Shown here: positions 1-6,211 of the stretch, in pieces
Numbering within the stretch: position 1 is the first letter of the stretch
Layout of the letters: each line of letters begins with the position of its first letter
DNA from: JAEMQF01 sp031396305
GTDB taxonomy: Bacteria > Pseudomonadota > Gammaproteobacteria > Burkholderiales > Burkholderiaceae_C
Reading direction: 5' to 3'
Assembly (NCBI GenBank): GCA_031396305.1
Contig: JANNKM010000176.1
Location: forward strand, 1-19,056
Length of the DNA stretch: 19,056 nucleotides
Notes under the pieces: model-generated
Database searches by the model: none
What the model saw: the letters and a program-made list of their open reading frames with translations, nothing else
Told to the model about the DNA's origin: nothing
Translations under genes and position numbers: made by a program

Positions 1-1
1 A

Positions 2-139
2 CCGGTGGCTGTAGCCGTTCAGCACGCAGTCGACGACGTCGGCGCCGGCCCGGACTCCTTCCAGCGAGTTCGCCAGCGACAATCCGAAATCGTCGTGGCA
101 GTGGATCTCCAGCTTGACGTCGGGGCCCACAGCGTCGCG
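2..139 (-). pseudogene. Fragment of a LeuA/homocitrate synthase/HMG-CoA lyase-like TIM-barrel gene
   Basis: Read on the minus strand in the frame of plus-strand triplets 2-4, 5-7 and so on, the DNA encodes DVKLEIHCHDDFGLSLANS and then a stretch ending in GADVVDCVLNGYSHR. The HCHDDFGLSLANS motif, with its metal-binding His-x-His, and the following V-NGY-x-R segment are typical of the pyruvate carboxyltransferase family (isopropylmalate, homocitrate and HMG-lyase enzymes). About 46 residues are visible out of a family length of several hundred. The recognisable part stops near 139, and the frame beyond it runs into DNA that codes for SBP56 on the other strand. The fragment continues leftward out of the window, so its 3' part may be intact there. 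Which acid it would condense cannot be told. The family call is fairly safe; the broken 5' end is seen directly. Confidence 0.6.
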
Positions 140-142
140 GCC

Positions 143-646
143 GCCACCGCGTTGACCTCCAAGTTGTGGCTGGTCAAGCAAGACGCCGCCGGCCAGTGGC
201 AAGCGAAGGACGTGGCAACGATCGGCGACCCGTCGAAGATTCCGCTCCCGGTGGACATCTCCATCAGGGCCGACGGCAAGGGGCTGTGGGTCAACACCTT
301 CATGGACGGCAAGACGCGCTACTTCGACCTGAGCAACCCCGAAGCGCCGAAGCAGACCTACGAGAAGGTGACGGGCAAGCAGGTCAACATGGTGTCGCAG
401 AGCTGGGACGGCAAGCGTGTCTACATCACCTCGTCGTTGCTCGCCAACTGGGACAAAAAGAATGACGACAACGAGCAGACGCTGCGCGCGTACAACTGGG
501 ACGGCACGGAGCTCAAGCAGACCTTCGAGGTGGACTTCAACAAGCTCAAACTGGGGCGCGCCCACCACATGAAGTTCAGCGCCAGGGCAGGTGCCAGCGC
601 TGCACTCGATGCAGCGCCGGTGAAAGTCGCGTCGACCACGCGGTGA
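143..646 (+). CDS. mtoX: C-terminal fragment of methanethiol oxidase / selenium-binding protein SBP56
   Basis: SBP56-family proteins of this type oxidise methanethiol to formaldehyde, H2S and H2O2, usually in the periplasm. About 167 residues remain of a family length of roughly 430-470. The recognisable part begins at ATALTSKLWL and includes PLPVDISIRADGK, WVNTFMDGKTRYFDLSNP, VNMVSQSWDGKRVYITSSL and, near the end, LGRAHHMKF, all typical of the SBP56 beta-propeller C-terminus. The open frame extends back to position 5, but those first 45 or so codons do not look like SBP56 and are antisense to a LeuA-like gene. The N-terminal two thirds are therefore missing. The stop (TGA 644-646) overlaps the start of the SCO gene, as expected for an operon. 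The MtoX rather than generic SBP56 assignment rests on the SCO and MauG neighbours. A fragment of this size is unlikely to be active. Confidence 0.8.
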   Translation, partial: ATALTSKLWLVKQDAAGQWQAKDVATIGDPSKIPLPVDISIRADGKGLWVNTFMDGKTRYFDLSNPEAPKQTYEKVTGKQVNMVSQSWDGKRVYITSSLLANWDKKNDDNEQTLRAYNWDGTELKQTFEVDFNKLKLGRAHHMKFSARAGASAALDAAPVKVASTTR

Positions 647-1356
647 TGCCGCGGCGCGACGTGCTCAGCGCCAGGCTTGCCCTTTGCGCATGCCTGGCGA
701 GCGTGCCACTGGCGCACGCACAGCTCCAGAGCAAAGCGCCGACGCAGGACTTCGTGGCTCCCGCTCCCGGCAGCTACGCGCTGCCCCCCATCCAGCGCGC
801 CGCCGATGGCTGGGTGCTGGAGGGCAACCGGCTGCCGCGCCGCCTCTCGCGTTACACGCAAGGGTCACTGACGCTGCTGTCGTTCGTCTACACGTACTGC
901 ACCGATCCAGTCGGCTGCCCGCTCGCCTACACCACCTTCGACACCGTCAAGCGCCGCGTGCTCGCAGATCCGGCGCTGCGCGGCCGGGTGCGGCTGGTGA
1001 GTCTGTCGTTCGACCCGGTCAATGACACGCCCAACGCGATGCGTGGCTACGGTGGGGAGCACGCGCGCGGCACCGAATTGCCCTGGCACTTCCTGACCAC
1101 CTACTCGATGCGCTTCCTCGAACCGATCCTTGAGGGCTTCGGTCAGGACGTGGAAATCGAGCTGGACGCAACAGGTGCACCCACTCGCGCGCGCACCCAC
1201 ATGCTCAAGGTGTTCCTGCTCGATCGCGACGGGCAGGTGCGCGAGATCTACAGCACCGCATTCCTGCACGTCGATGTGATCCTCAACGACATCCGGACAC
1301 TGGCGTCGGAGGCCGCCGGCCAAAGCCTGGCCAAACTGCAGCCGCCCCAGAGATGA
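646..1356 (+). CDS. SCO1/SenC-family copper chaperone (mtoX operon type, CX5C)
   Basis: This is a thioredoxin-fold protein thought to deliver copper to, or reduce the copper site of, a periplasmic metalloenzyme, here most likely methanethiol oxidase. The protein is 236 residues from ATG 646; a GTG one codon earlier is possible. The TGA of the mtoX fragment overlaps the ATG (TGATG), which implies translational coupling. A Sec signal peptide (RRDVLSARLALCACLASVPLAHA) is followed by the SCO domain. The metal-binding motif reads TYCTDPVGCPL, with Cys85 and Cys91 five residues apart instead of the usual CxxxC. The distal ligand His185 lies in RTHMLKVFLLDRDG, as in SCO proteins, and FDPVNDTP matches the conserved SCO segment. 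The last four bases overlap the mauG start. The family call is firm; the client protein is inferred from published mtoX-SCO-mauG operons. Confidence 0.87.
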   Translation: MPRRDVLSARLALCACLASVPLAHAQLQSKAPTQDFVAPAPGSYALPPIQRAADGWVLEGNRLPRRLSRYTQGSLTLLSFVYTYCTDPVGCPLAYTTFDTVKRRVLADPALRGRVRLVSLSFDPVNDTPNAMRGYGGEHARGTELPWHFLTTYSMRFLEPILEGFGQDVEIELDATGAPTRARTHMLKVFLLDRDGQVREIYSTAFLHVDVILNDIRTLASEAAGQSLAKLQPPQR

Positions 1357-2504
1357 ACATGCGCCCCGGCGGGTGGTGGGTCATCGCAGCGATCACCGCC
1401 GTTGCGGGCCTTGGTGTCTGGCAATGGCGCGCCGCAGACGAACCAACGCTTGACGCCACAGCCGCTTTTGGCTTGCCGCCAATGGATTTGCCCGCCGACG
1501 TGGTGCTCGATCGAAGCCGCATCGAGTTGGGTCGCAAGCTGTTCTTCGACCGCCGGCTCTCGTTCAACGGCACGATGTCGTGTGCGATGTGCCACGTACC
1601 CGAGGAAGGGTTTGCATCCAACGCCTCCCGCACGGCGATGGGCATTGAAGGCAAGAGCCTCAAGCGCAACGCGCAATCGCTGTTGAACGTGGCCTGGCAG
1701 CCAGCCCTGTTCCACGACGGTCGGGAATCTTCCTTGTCGACGCAGGCCTGGATGCCCCTGCTGCATCCGGACGAAATGGCCAACCCGTCGATCGGACATG
1801 TGCTGCAGCGAATCCGTGGTCTGGCCGACTACGCAGGGCAATTCGAGACCGCATTCCGCGACGCCGGTCCATCGATGGAAACGCTCAGTGCCGCCATCGC
1901 TGCCTTCGAAACCACCTTGGTGTCGGCCGATTCGCGCTTCGACCGCTGGCGCTACGGCGGGCAGGCTTCTGCATTGAGCGACGTGGAGCAACTGGGATGG
2001 CGAATCTTCTCGGGCGAGGGGCGTTGCACGTTCTGCCACCTCGTGGGCAAGCGCCACGCGCTGCTGGCAGACGGCAAGTTCCACGTCACCGGCGCCGGCT
2101 TCGCGCCACTGGCCGGCCGTTCATTCAGCGTGCCGCTGGCCCCCGGCGTTCACACCATGCTGACCGACGCGGACCTGGCAGCATTTGCCGCCGCTGTCTC
2201 CCCCGACCTGGGCCGCTTCGAGATCACGCTCGACCCGGCCGACCGCTACGCCTTCAAGACGCCGAGTCTGCGCAACGTGGCCCACTCCGCACCCTACATG
2301 CACAATGGATCGCTCGCCACGTTGGAAGATGTCGTTGACTTCTACGATCAAGGCGGCGGCGACGCACCCGACAAGAGCGAGGTGGTGTCTGCGCTCGGAT
2401 TGAGCGCGGACCAGAAACGTGCGTTGGTTGCGTTTCTGCGATCACTGGACGGTGCGAACCTGTCCACCCTTGCGTCCCGCAGCCGATTGTCGAGCTTGCC
2501 CTGA
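1353..2504 (+). CDS. MauG / di-haem cytochrome c peroxidase family protein
   Basis: Members of this family are periplasmic di-haem enzymes that either reduce H2O2 or oxidatively mature another protein. In mtoX operons the MauG protein is proposed to help mature methanethiol oxidase. The protein is 383 residues with an N-terminal hydrophobic segment (residues 8-25) that is a signal or membrane anchor. Two haem c sites are present: CAMCH at 77-81 within FDRRLSFNGTMSCAMCH, and CTFCH at 225-229. The C-terminal TPSLRNVAHSAPYMHNG and LEDVVDFYDQGGG blocks are characteristic of the CcpA/MauG family. The start overlaps the SCO stop (ATGA, 1353-1356), so the three genes form one translationally coupled unit. 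Because methanethiol oxidation yields H2O2, a simple peroxidase role is an alternative to a maturation role. Sequence alone does not decide between them. Confidence 0.87.
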   Translation: MNMRPGGWWVIAAITAVAGLGVWQWRAADEPTLDATAAFGLPPMDLPADVVLDRSRIELGRKLFFDRRLSFNGTMSCAMCHVPEEGFASNASRTAMGIEGKSLKRNAQSLLNVAWQPALFHDGRESSLSTQAWMPLLHPDEMANPSIGHVLQRIRGLADYAGQFETAFRDAGPSMETLSAAIAAFETTLVSADSRFDRWRYGGQASALSDVEQLGWRIFSGEGRCTFCHLVGKRHALLADGKFHVTGAGFAPLAGRSFSVPLAPGVHTMLTDADLAAFAAAVSPDLGRFEITLDPADRYAFKTPSLRNVAHSAPYMHNGSLATLEDVVDFYDQGGGDAPDKSEVVSALGLSADQKRALVAFLRSLDGANLSTLASRSRLSSLP

Positions 2505-2594
2505 CCCCTCGCATCCCGCGCCTGGGCCCTGGCTAGCGACTTACACCTACCCTACATGGATAGTGCCGACGCGCTCCGATATCGATGCAAAATT

Positions 2595-2614
2595 GCCCCG
2601 ATCTGGCGCGGGGC
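2595..2614. other. Intergenic inverted repeat between the mto genes and fccA
   Basis: In the 155-bp gap between mauG and fccA, GCCCCG (2595-2600) and CGGGGC (2609-2614) form a perfect 6-bp stem with an 8-nt loop. No run of T follows on either strand, so a simple intrinsic terminator is not well supported. The site could be part of a 5' leader hairpin or an operator for fccAB. No convincing sigma70 promoter was identified in the gap. Confidence 0.3.
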
Positions 2615-2659
2615 TGTCGTGTTGCGCTGCCCCGCTTTGATTCACTTGAGGAGACAACC

Positions 2660-2968
2660 ATGATTCATCTTCCCCGCCTCAGCGCCGCCGTGCTGGCCAG
2701 CGCCGCCGCGCTGGCGCACGCGCAAGACGCCAACCTGGGCCGCAATCTCGCGGCGACTTGCGCGAACTGCCATGGCACGAACGGCTACGCGCGCGGCGAC
2801 TCCAAGCCACTGGCCGGCGTCTCGGCGGAAAAGATCGTCGCCGCGTTTGCCGACTTCAAGAGCGGCGCGATGCCGGCGACGATCATGCATCAGATCTCCA
2901 AGGGCTATACCGACGACCAGGTCAAGGCGATCGCGGCGTTCTTTGCCGCGCAGCCGGCCAAACCCTAA
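2660..2968 (+). CDS. fccA: Mono-haem cytochrome c, flavocytochrome c sulfide dehydrogenase cytochrome subunit
   Basis: This is a periplasmic class I cytochrome c that accepts electrons from the flavoprotein encoded next door. ATG 2660 was chosen because GAGGAG lies just upstream (2648-2653) and a clean signal peptide follows (MIHLPRLSAAVLASAAALAHA). The protein is 102 residues. The single haem site is CANCH at 34-38 and the likely axial Met lies in AMPATIMHQISKGYTDDQ. The C-terminal helix QVKAIAAFFAAQ is typical of c4/c553-like domains and of FccA/SoxE subunits. Chromatium-type FccA has two haems; mono-haem versions are common elsewhere. Only 10 bp separate it from fccB, and the fccB ribosome-binding site overlaps its stop codon. 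Genome tools may call it only as cytochrome c553. Confidence 0.85.
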   Translation: MIHLPRLSAAVLASAAALAHAQDANLGRNLAATCANCHGTNGYARGDSKPLAGVSAEKIVAAFADFKSGAMPATIMHQISKGYTDDQVKAIAAFFAAQPAKP

Positions 2969-2978
2969 GGAGGCGAAG

Positions 2979-4268
2979 ATGACCACCACCACAAATCTTT
3001 CGCGTCGCCGCCTCGTCGGCGCCGGCATCGCCGCGGTTGCCGCCGGGCCGCTCGTCGGCTGTGCCAGCCTGGGCTCGGGCCCGTCGATCGGTCGCGTCGT
3101 CATCGTCGGGGGCGGCTACGGCGGCGCCACCGCGGCGCGCTACCTGCGCATGTGGGGCGGCAACGTCGACGTGACACTGGTCGAGCGCAACCCCAGTTTC
3201 ATCTCGTGCCCGATTTCCAACATGGTGCTCGGCGGCCACAAGCAGATGAGCGACATCACGGTGTCGTATGCGGGCCTGGAAGCGCTGGGCGTGAAGCGAA
3301 TCCAGGGCGACGCGGTGGCGATCGATCCGCAGGCCAGGGAAGTGCGCCTGGCCGACGGCCGCAAGCTCGGCTTTGAGCGTGTCATCGTGTCGCCGGGCGT
3401 CGATTTCATGTTCGACCAGGTGGGCGGTTTGGCCGCACCCGCCGCCCAAGAGAAGTTCCTGCACGCCTGGAAGGCGGGGCCGCAGACGGTGGCGCTGCGC
3501 CGCCAGTTGGAGGCAATGCCCGACGGTGGTGTCTATGCGCTGGCGATCCCGAAGGCGCCCTACCGCTGCCCGCCCGGGCCGTACGAGCGCGCCTGCATGG
3601 TGGCGAGCTACTTCAAGCAATTCAAGCCGCGCGCGAAGGTGCTGGTGCTCGACGCAAACCCGGAAATCACCTCGAAGAAGGGACTGTTCGAGAAGGCCTT
3701 TGCCGACCACTACAAGGGCATCATCGAATATCGGCCGAACAACGAGATCAAGCAGGTGGATGCAGCGACGAACACCGCCAAGCTCGAATTCGACGACGTG
3801 AAGGCCGACGTGCTCAACGTCGTGCCGCCGCAGCGTGCCGGCGACATCGCGCGCACCAGCGGCCTGGTGAACATGAACAACCGCTGGGTCGGCGTGAACT
3901 GGCTGACGATGGAATCCACCGCGGTTCCCGGCGTGCATGTGCTCGGCGACGCCACATTTTCCGCGCCGGCGATGCCGAAGTCAGGCCACATGGCGAACCA
4001 GCACGCCAAGGTCGCTGCGGCGGCGATCATCCAGTTGTTGAAGGGTCAACCGGTGAGCGCAACACCGGTGGTGATGAACACCTGCTACAGCTTCGTCACG
4101 GCGCGCGACGTGATCCACGTCGCGTCGGTGCACCAGTACGACGCGGTCGACAAGACCTTCAAGACGGTACCGGGCTCGGGCGGCGTGTCCGCTGCGGCGA
4201 ATCAGGTCGAGGGACGCAACGCGCTCGCCTGGGCGGCGAACATCTGGGCCGACATGCTCGCCACCTGA
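2979..4268 (+). CDS. fccB: Sulfide:cytochrome c oxidoreductase flavoprotein subunit (FccB/SoxF)
   Basis: It oxidises sulfide in the periplasm and passes electrons to the FccA cytochrome. ATG 2979 follows an AAGGAGG site (2967-2973). The protein is 429 residues. A twin-arginine signal (SRRRLVGAG, residues 8-16) precedes a possible lipobox, LVGC with Cys28. The FAD-binding Rossmann motif GGGYGGATAA spans 44-53. Cys77 in FISCPISNMVLGG matches the cysteine that binds FAD covalently in the Allochromatium enzyme. Cys197 (YRCPPGPYERA) and Cys369 (NTCYSFV) match its redox-active cysteine pair. The C-terminal block from MNTCYSFV to NIWADML is the FCSD flavin-binding domain. The larger open frame beginning at 2772 is not used, since it overlaps fccA out of frame. 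The assignment is strong, with the expected cysteines all present. Confidence 0.93.
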   Translation: MTTTTNLSRRRLVGAGIAAVAAGPLVGCASLGSGPSIGRVVIVGGGYGGATAARYLRMWGGNVDVTLVERNPSFISCPISNMVLGGHKQMSDITVSYAGLEALGVKRIQGDAVAIDPQAREVRLADGRKLGFERVIVSPGVDFMFDQVGGLAAPAAQEKFLHAWKAGPQTVALRRQLEAMPDGGVYALAIPKAPYRCPPGPYERACMVASYFKQFKPRAKVLVLDANPEITSKKGLFEKAFADHYKGIIEYRPNNEIKQVDAATNTAKLEFDDVKADVLNVVPPQRAGDIARTSGLVNMNNRWVGVNWLTMESTAVPGVHVLGDATFSAPAMPKSGHMANQHAKVAAAAIIQLLKGQPVSATPVVMNTCYSFVTARDVIHVASVHQYDAVDKTFKTVPGSGGVSAAANQVEGRNALAWAANIWADMLAT

Positions 4269-4318
4269 CGCAGCGACGCCGTGGGGTGAAAGGGGCCCGC
4301 CGCAGCGCGCCCTTCTTC

Positions 4319-4337
4319 ATGACGCGCGGCGCGTCAT
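4319..4337. other. Perfect palindrome at the convergent fccB / cytochrome c4 ends
   Basis: ATGACGCG (4319-4326) and CGCGTCAT (4330-4337) form a perfect 8-bp stem with a 3-nt loop. It overlaps the stop codon of the minus-strand cytochrome c4 gene and lies 50 bp after fccB. Its position between converging genes suggests a bidirectional terminator, but no T-tract follows on either strand. Confidence 0.35.
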
Positions 4338-4939
4338 TTCATGCCGCTGATATAGCTCGACACTGCCTTGGCCTCGAGCTCCGTCAGTTTCGAAGCGATC
4401 GAATGCATGATCGCATTGTCGTTCGTGCGCTCGCGACTGTTGAATTTCTTCAACTGGGTCTCGAGGTAGAGCGCGTGCTGGCCCGCCAGCCGCGGCAGCG
4501 CGTCGGTGCCGTGCCCGTTGCCGCCGTGGCAACTGGCGCACGACGGAATTCCCGAGTAGGCGTTGCCTCGATTGAAGATGTAGCGCCCCACCTGCGCGAG
4601 TTCGCCATCCAGCGGTTCATGGGCGATCGCCGGGCGCGATTCGAAGTACCGGCCCAGCGCCGCGAAGTCTTCACCGGAGAGGTCTTCCACCATCGGGCGC
4701 ATCGTGTCGCTCTTGCGCCGACCCGATTTGTAGTCGGCCAGTTGGCGCGCAACATAGCCCGCATGCTGCCCGGCCAGCCGTGGAAACAGCGGACTCGAAC
4801 TCTCGCCTTCGTTGCCGTGGCAGATGAAACACTTGCCCTGCACGATCTCGAGTGCGCGGTTGGCGTCGGCCGCGTTGGCGCCGATTGCCATGGCCAGCAG
4901 CAGCGTGCCCAGCCCGGTATGCAAACCTGAAAGACTCAT
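4334..4939 (-). CDS. Di-haem cytochrome c4
   Basis: This is a periplasmic electron carrier that typically donates to terminal oxidases, including cbb3. The start at 4939 (MSLSGLHTGLG) gives a 201-residue precursor with a signal peptide ending near ANAAD, which fits the c4 family better than the longer open frame. Two tandem cytochrome domains each carry a haem site: CFICH at 37-41 and CASCH at 134-138. The repeated PRLAGQHxxYxxxQL segments and the axial Met regions (DTMRPMVEDLS and NAIMHSIASKL) are the c4 signature. It converges with fccB and is divergent from tusA across a 360-bp gap. An inferred role is to carry electrons from sulfide dehydrogenase to the cbb3 oxidase encoded downstream. 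The family call is strong and the partner is inference. Confidence 0.9.
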   Translation of the reverse strand: MSLSGLHTGLGTLLLAMAIGANAADANRALEIVQGKCFICHGNEGESSSPLFPRLAGQHAGYVARQLADYKSGRRKSDTMRPMVEDLSGEDFAALGRYFESRPAIAHEPLDGELAQVGRYIFNRGNAYSGIPSCASCHGGNGHGTDALPRLAGQHALYLETQLKKFNSRERTNDNAIMHSIASKLTELEAKAVSSYISGMK

Positions 4940-5021
4940 CTCGTTGTCCCGTCGTCGAACCCGCGCAAACTGCTTGAGAGCGCCGCCAGGCCGACGACTA
5001 CGTCGTCCGCCCCCGAGCAAC

Positions 5022-5122
5022 TGTCATCCCGACGAACGCCGGGATCCACCCTTTGCCGCGCTCCATCGTCCTGGCTCCCGGCCCCGTGTCGAGCACGCGG
5101 TGGCACCTTCGCCGGGATGACA
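5022..5122 (-). repeat. Dispersed palindromic repeat, copy A
   Basis: The element is bounded by TGTCATCCCG (5022-5031) and its exact reverse complement CGGGATGACA (5113-5122). Read on the minus strand it matches copy B at 7358-7434 almost base for base. The shared parts include flanking CCCCCTTGT before the left end and GTTGCTC after the right end, and an internal CCAGGACGATGGAGCGCGGC. Copy A carries an extra block of about 24 nt inside. It resembles the small non-coding palindromic repeats found many times in proteobacterial genomes. Function is unknown. Confidence 0.75.
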
Positions 5123-5133
5123 CACAAGGGGGA

Positions 5134-5165
5134 ATGAGCAACGTGGCAGAGCCACATTTGCTCAT
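5134..5165. other. Strong intergenic hairpin beside repeat copy A
   Basis: ATGAGCAA (5134-5141) pairs with TTGCTCAT (5158-5165), and GTGGC (5143-5147) pairs with GCCAC (5151-5155) around an AGA loop, leaving a small asymmetric internal loop. No T-run follows. It may be an operator, a structured leader or part of a larger repeat unit; nothing decides among these. Confidence 0.5.
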
Positions 5166-5299
5166 GAGCAGTTGCATCGAATCGTCGCGCGGCAGCGTGT
5201 ATCGCCGCACTACCCAGATGGGCTATCGTGCATCCTCCTTCGCGGTAATAGACGCAAAGGCGGCTGTCCCACGTAATACGTTCCATTCTGGAGGTACCC

Positions 5300-5527
5300 A
5301 TGAAGTTCGACAAGGAATTCGATGCATCAGGCCTCGCTTGCCCCATGCCCATCGTCAAGACGAAGAAGTCGCTGAACGACATGGCGTCGGGCCAGGTGCT
5401 GCGCGTCATCGCCACAGACCCTGGCTCGGTGTGCGACATGGAGGCATTTGCCGAACAGACCGGCAACACGCTGCTGGCGTCGAGCACCGAGAACAGCAAG
5501 TACGTCTTCTTCCTCAAGAAGGCCTGA
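5300..5527 (+). CDS. TusA/SirA-family sulfur carrier protein
   Basis: TusA-like proteins carry sulfane sulfur as a persulfide on a conserved cysteine in the cytoplasm. The protein is 75 residues, a normal family length. The N-terminal motif GLACPMPIVKTKK places the sulfur-carrying Cys14 in the conserved CPxP signature, and VLRVIATDPGS matches the family core. GGAGGT at 5290-5295 supports ATG 5300. It is followed 36 bp later by a DsrE2-like gene and then a YeeE/YedE transporter. This setting points to dissimilatory sulfur transfer or thiosulfate handling rather than tRNA thiolation. Pairing of a TusA-like protein with a YeeE-type transporter recalls YeeD/YeeE (TsuB/TsuA). The family is certain and the specific partner is inferred. 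Confidence 0.9.
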   Translation: MKFDKEFDASGLACPMPIVKTKKSLNDMASGQVLRVIATDPGSVCDMEAFAEQTGNTLLASSTENSKYVFFLKKA

Positions 5528-5563
5528 CCTTCACCGCCGCTCTTTTCCCTCACCGGAGTTTCA

Positions 5564-6034
5564 ATGGCTGCAAAGAAAATGGCGATCATCGCCACCAAGG
5601 GTGCGCTCGACATGGCGTACCCGCCGTTGATCCTGGCCTCCACCGCCGCCGCCCTGGGCTGGGAAGTGCAGATCTTCTTCACCTTCTATGGCTTGCAGTT
5701 GCTGCGCAAGAACCTGGACAGCATCAAGATCAGCCCGCTGGCCAACCCCGCGATGCCGATGCCCGTGCCGATGCCCGTGGTCGTGGCGATGCTGCCGGGC
5801 ATGGAATCGATCGCGACGATGATGATGAAAGACAAGATGAAGAAAAAGGGCGTGGCGTCGTTGCTCGAGTTGCGCAACGTGTGCCTGGAATCCGACGTCA
5901 AGATGATCGCCTGCCAGATGACCGTGGACCTGTTCGACTTTGAAAAGAGCGACTTCATCGACGGCATCGAATACGGCGGCGCGGCGACGTTCCTGAAGTT
6001 CGCCGGCGAGACTGACGTCTGCCTTTTCATCTGA
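5564..6034 (+). CDS. DsrE2-like sulfur-transfer protein (DsrE/DsrF/DrsH family)
   Basis: Proteins of this family are linked to TusA and rhodaneses in sulfur oxidisers, where they bind or relay sulfane sulfur. The protein is 156 residues. It has the DsrE N-terminal fold (MAIIATKGALDMAYPPLILA and GWEVQIFFTFYGL), a hydrophobic Met/Pro-rich stretch (residues about 62-85, PAMPMPVPMPVV) typical of DsrE2, and a lysine/methionine-rich segment. Cysteines are Cys107 (NVCLES), Cys117 (KMIACQMTVDLF) and Cys153 (DVCLFI). Cys117 lies in the family's conserved position for the putative sulfur-binding residue. A GGAG site at 5555-5558 precedes the ATG. It forms an apparent operon with tusA and, across a long palindrome, yeeE. 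The stop codon overlaps the start of that palindrome. The biochemical role of DsrE2 is not settled. Confidence 0.85.
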   Translation: MAAKKMAIIATKGALDMAYPPLILASTAAALGWEVQIFFTFYGLQLLRKNLDSIKISPLANPAMPMPVPMPVVVAMLPGMESIATMMMKDKMKKKGVASLLELRNVCLESDVKMIACQMTVDLFDFEKSDFIDGIEYGGAATFLKFAGETDVCLFI

Positions 6035-6191
6035 GGCTGAGAGCATTTCGATCATGCCCGCTCATCACGCCAAACAACGCCCGCTCGTCGTTGCAAATGC
6101 TCGCCATAGCCCGAGCTATGGCTGCGCTTTGCGCCTAGATCGGCCGCCGTTTGGCGCGCTGCTCGGGCACGCTCGAAACGCTCTCAGCCTC
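6033..6191. repeat. 159-nt near-perfect palindromic element
   Basis: The outer arms GAGGCTGAGAGC (6033-6044) and GCTCTCAGCCTC (6180-6191) are exact reverse complements. Inner blocks also pair, for example TGCCCG with CGGGCA and CGCCAAAC with GTTTGGCG. The centre is GCCATAGC (6103-6110), CCGA loop, GCTATGGC (6115-6122). The symmetry runs through the whole element with scattered mismatches, so the RNA or single-stranded DNA would form one long hairpin. It begins in the dsrE2 stop codon and ends 20 bp before yeeE. It looks like an inserted palindromic mini-element, and it could also affect expression of the downstream gene. Confidence 0.8.
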
Positions 6192-6211
6192 TGACGCCGT
6201 AGGCCGCAGCG

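Larger units (their letters stand above)
4940..5299. other. 360-bp divergent intergenic region holding repeat copy A and a hairpin
   Basis: This gap separates the cytochrome c4 start (minus) from tusA (plus) and must hold promoters for both. It contains dispersed-repeat copy A (5022-5122) and a strong hairpin (5134-5165), each listed separately. The tusA ribosome-binding site GGAGGT is at 5290-5295. No FNR-type box and no convincing protein-coding frame was seen; open frames across it are repeat-derived or antisense. Confidence 0.6.

Noticed and set aside
5..142. N-terminal 45 or so residues of the plus-strand open frame that runs into mtoX
   Set aside because: They do not resemble SBP56 and are the antisense of a LeuA-like coding stretch, so they are probably not a genuine N-terminus.
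2641..2655. FNR box upstream of fccA (TTGATTCACTTGA)
   Set aside because: The second half does not match ATCAA, and the sequence overlaps the fccA ribosome-binding site.
2922..3938. Long minus-strand open frame (338 codons) opposite fccB
   Set aside because: It is a GC-rich shadow of fccB with no recognisable motif; the plus strand has clear FCSD domains.
4319..4337. Palindrome considered as a proven intrinsic terminator
   Set aside because: It has no T-tract on either strand, so it is kept only as a low-confidence structure.
5053..5943. 296-codon plus-strand frame across repeat A, tusA and dsrE2
   Set aside because: It runs out of frame through two recognised genes and begins in a repeat.
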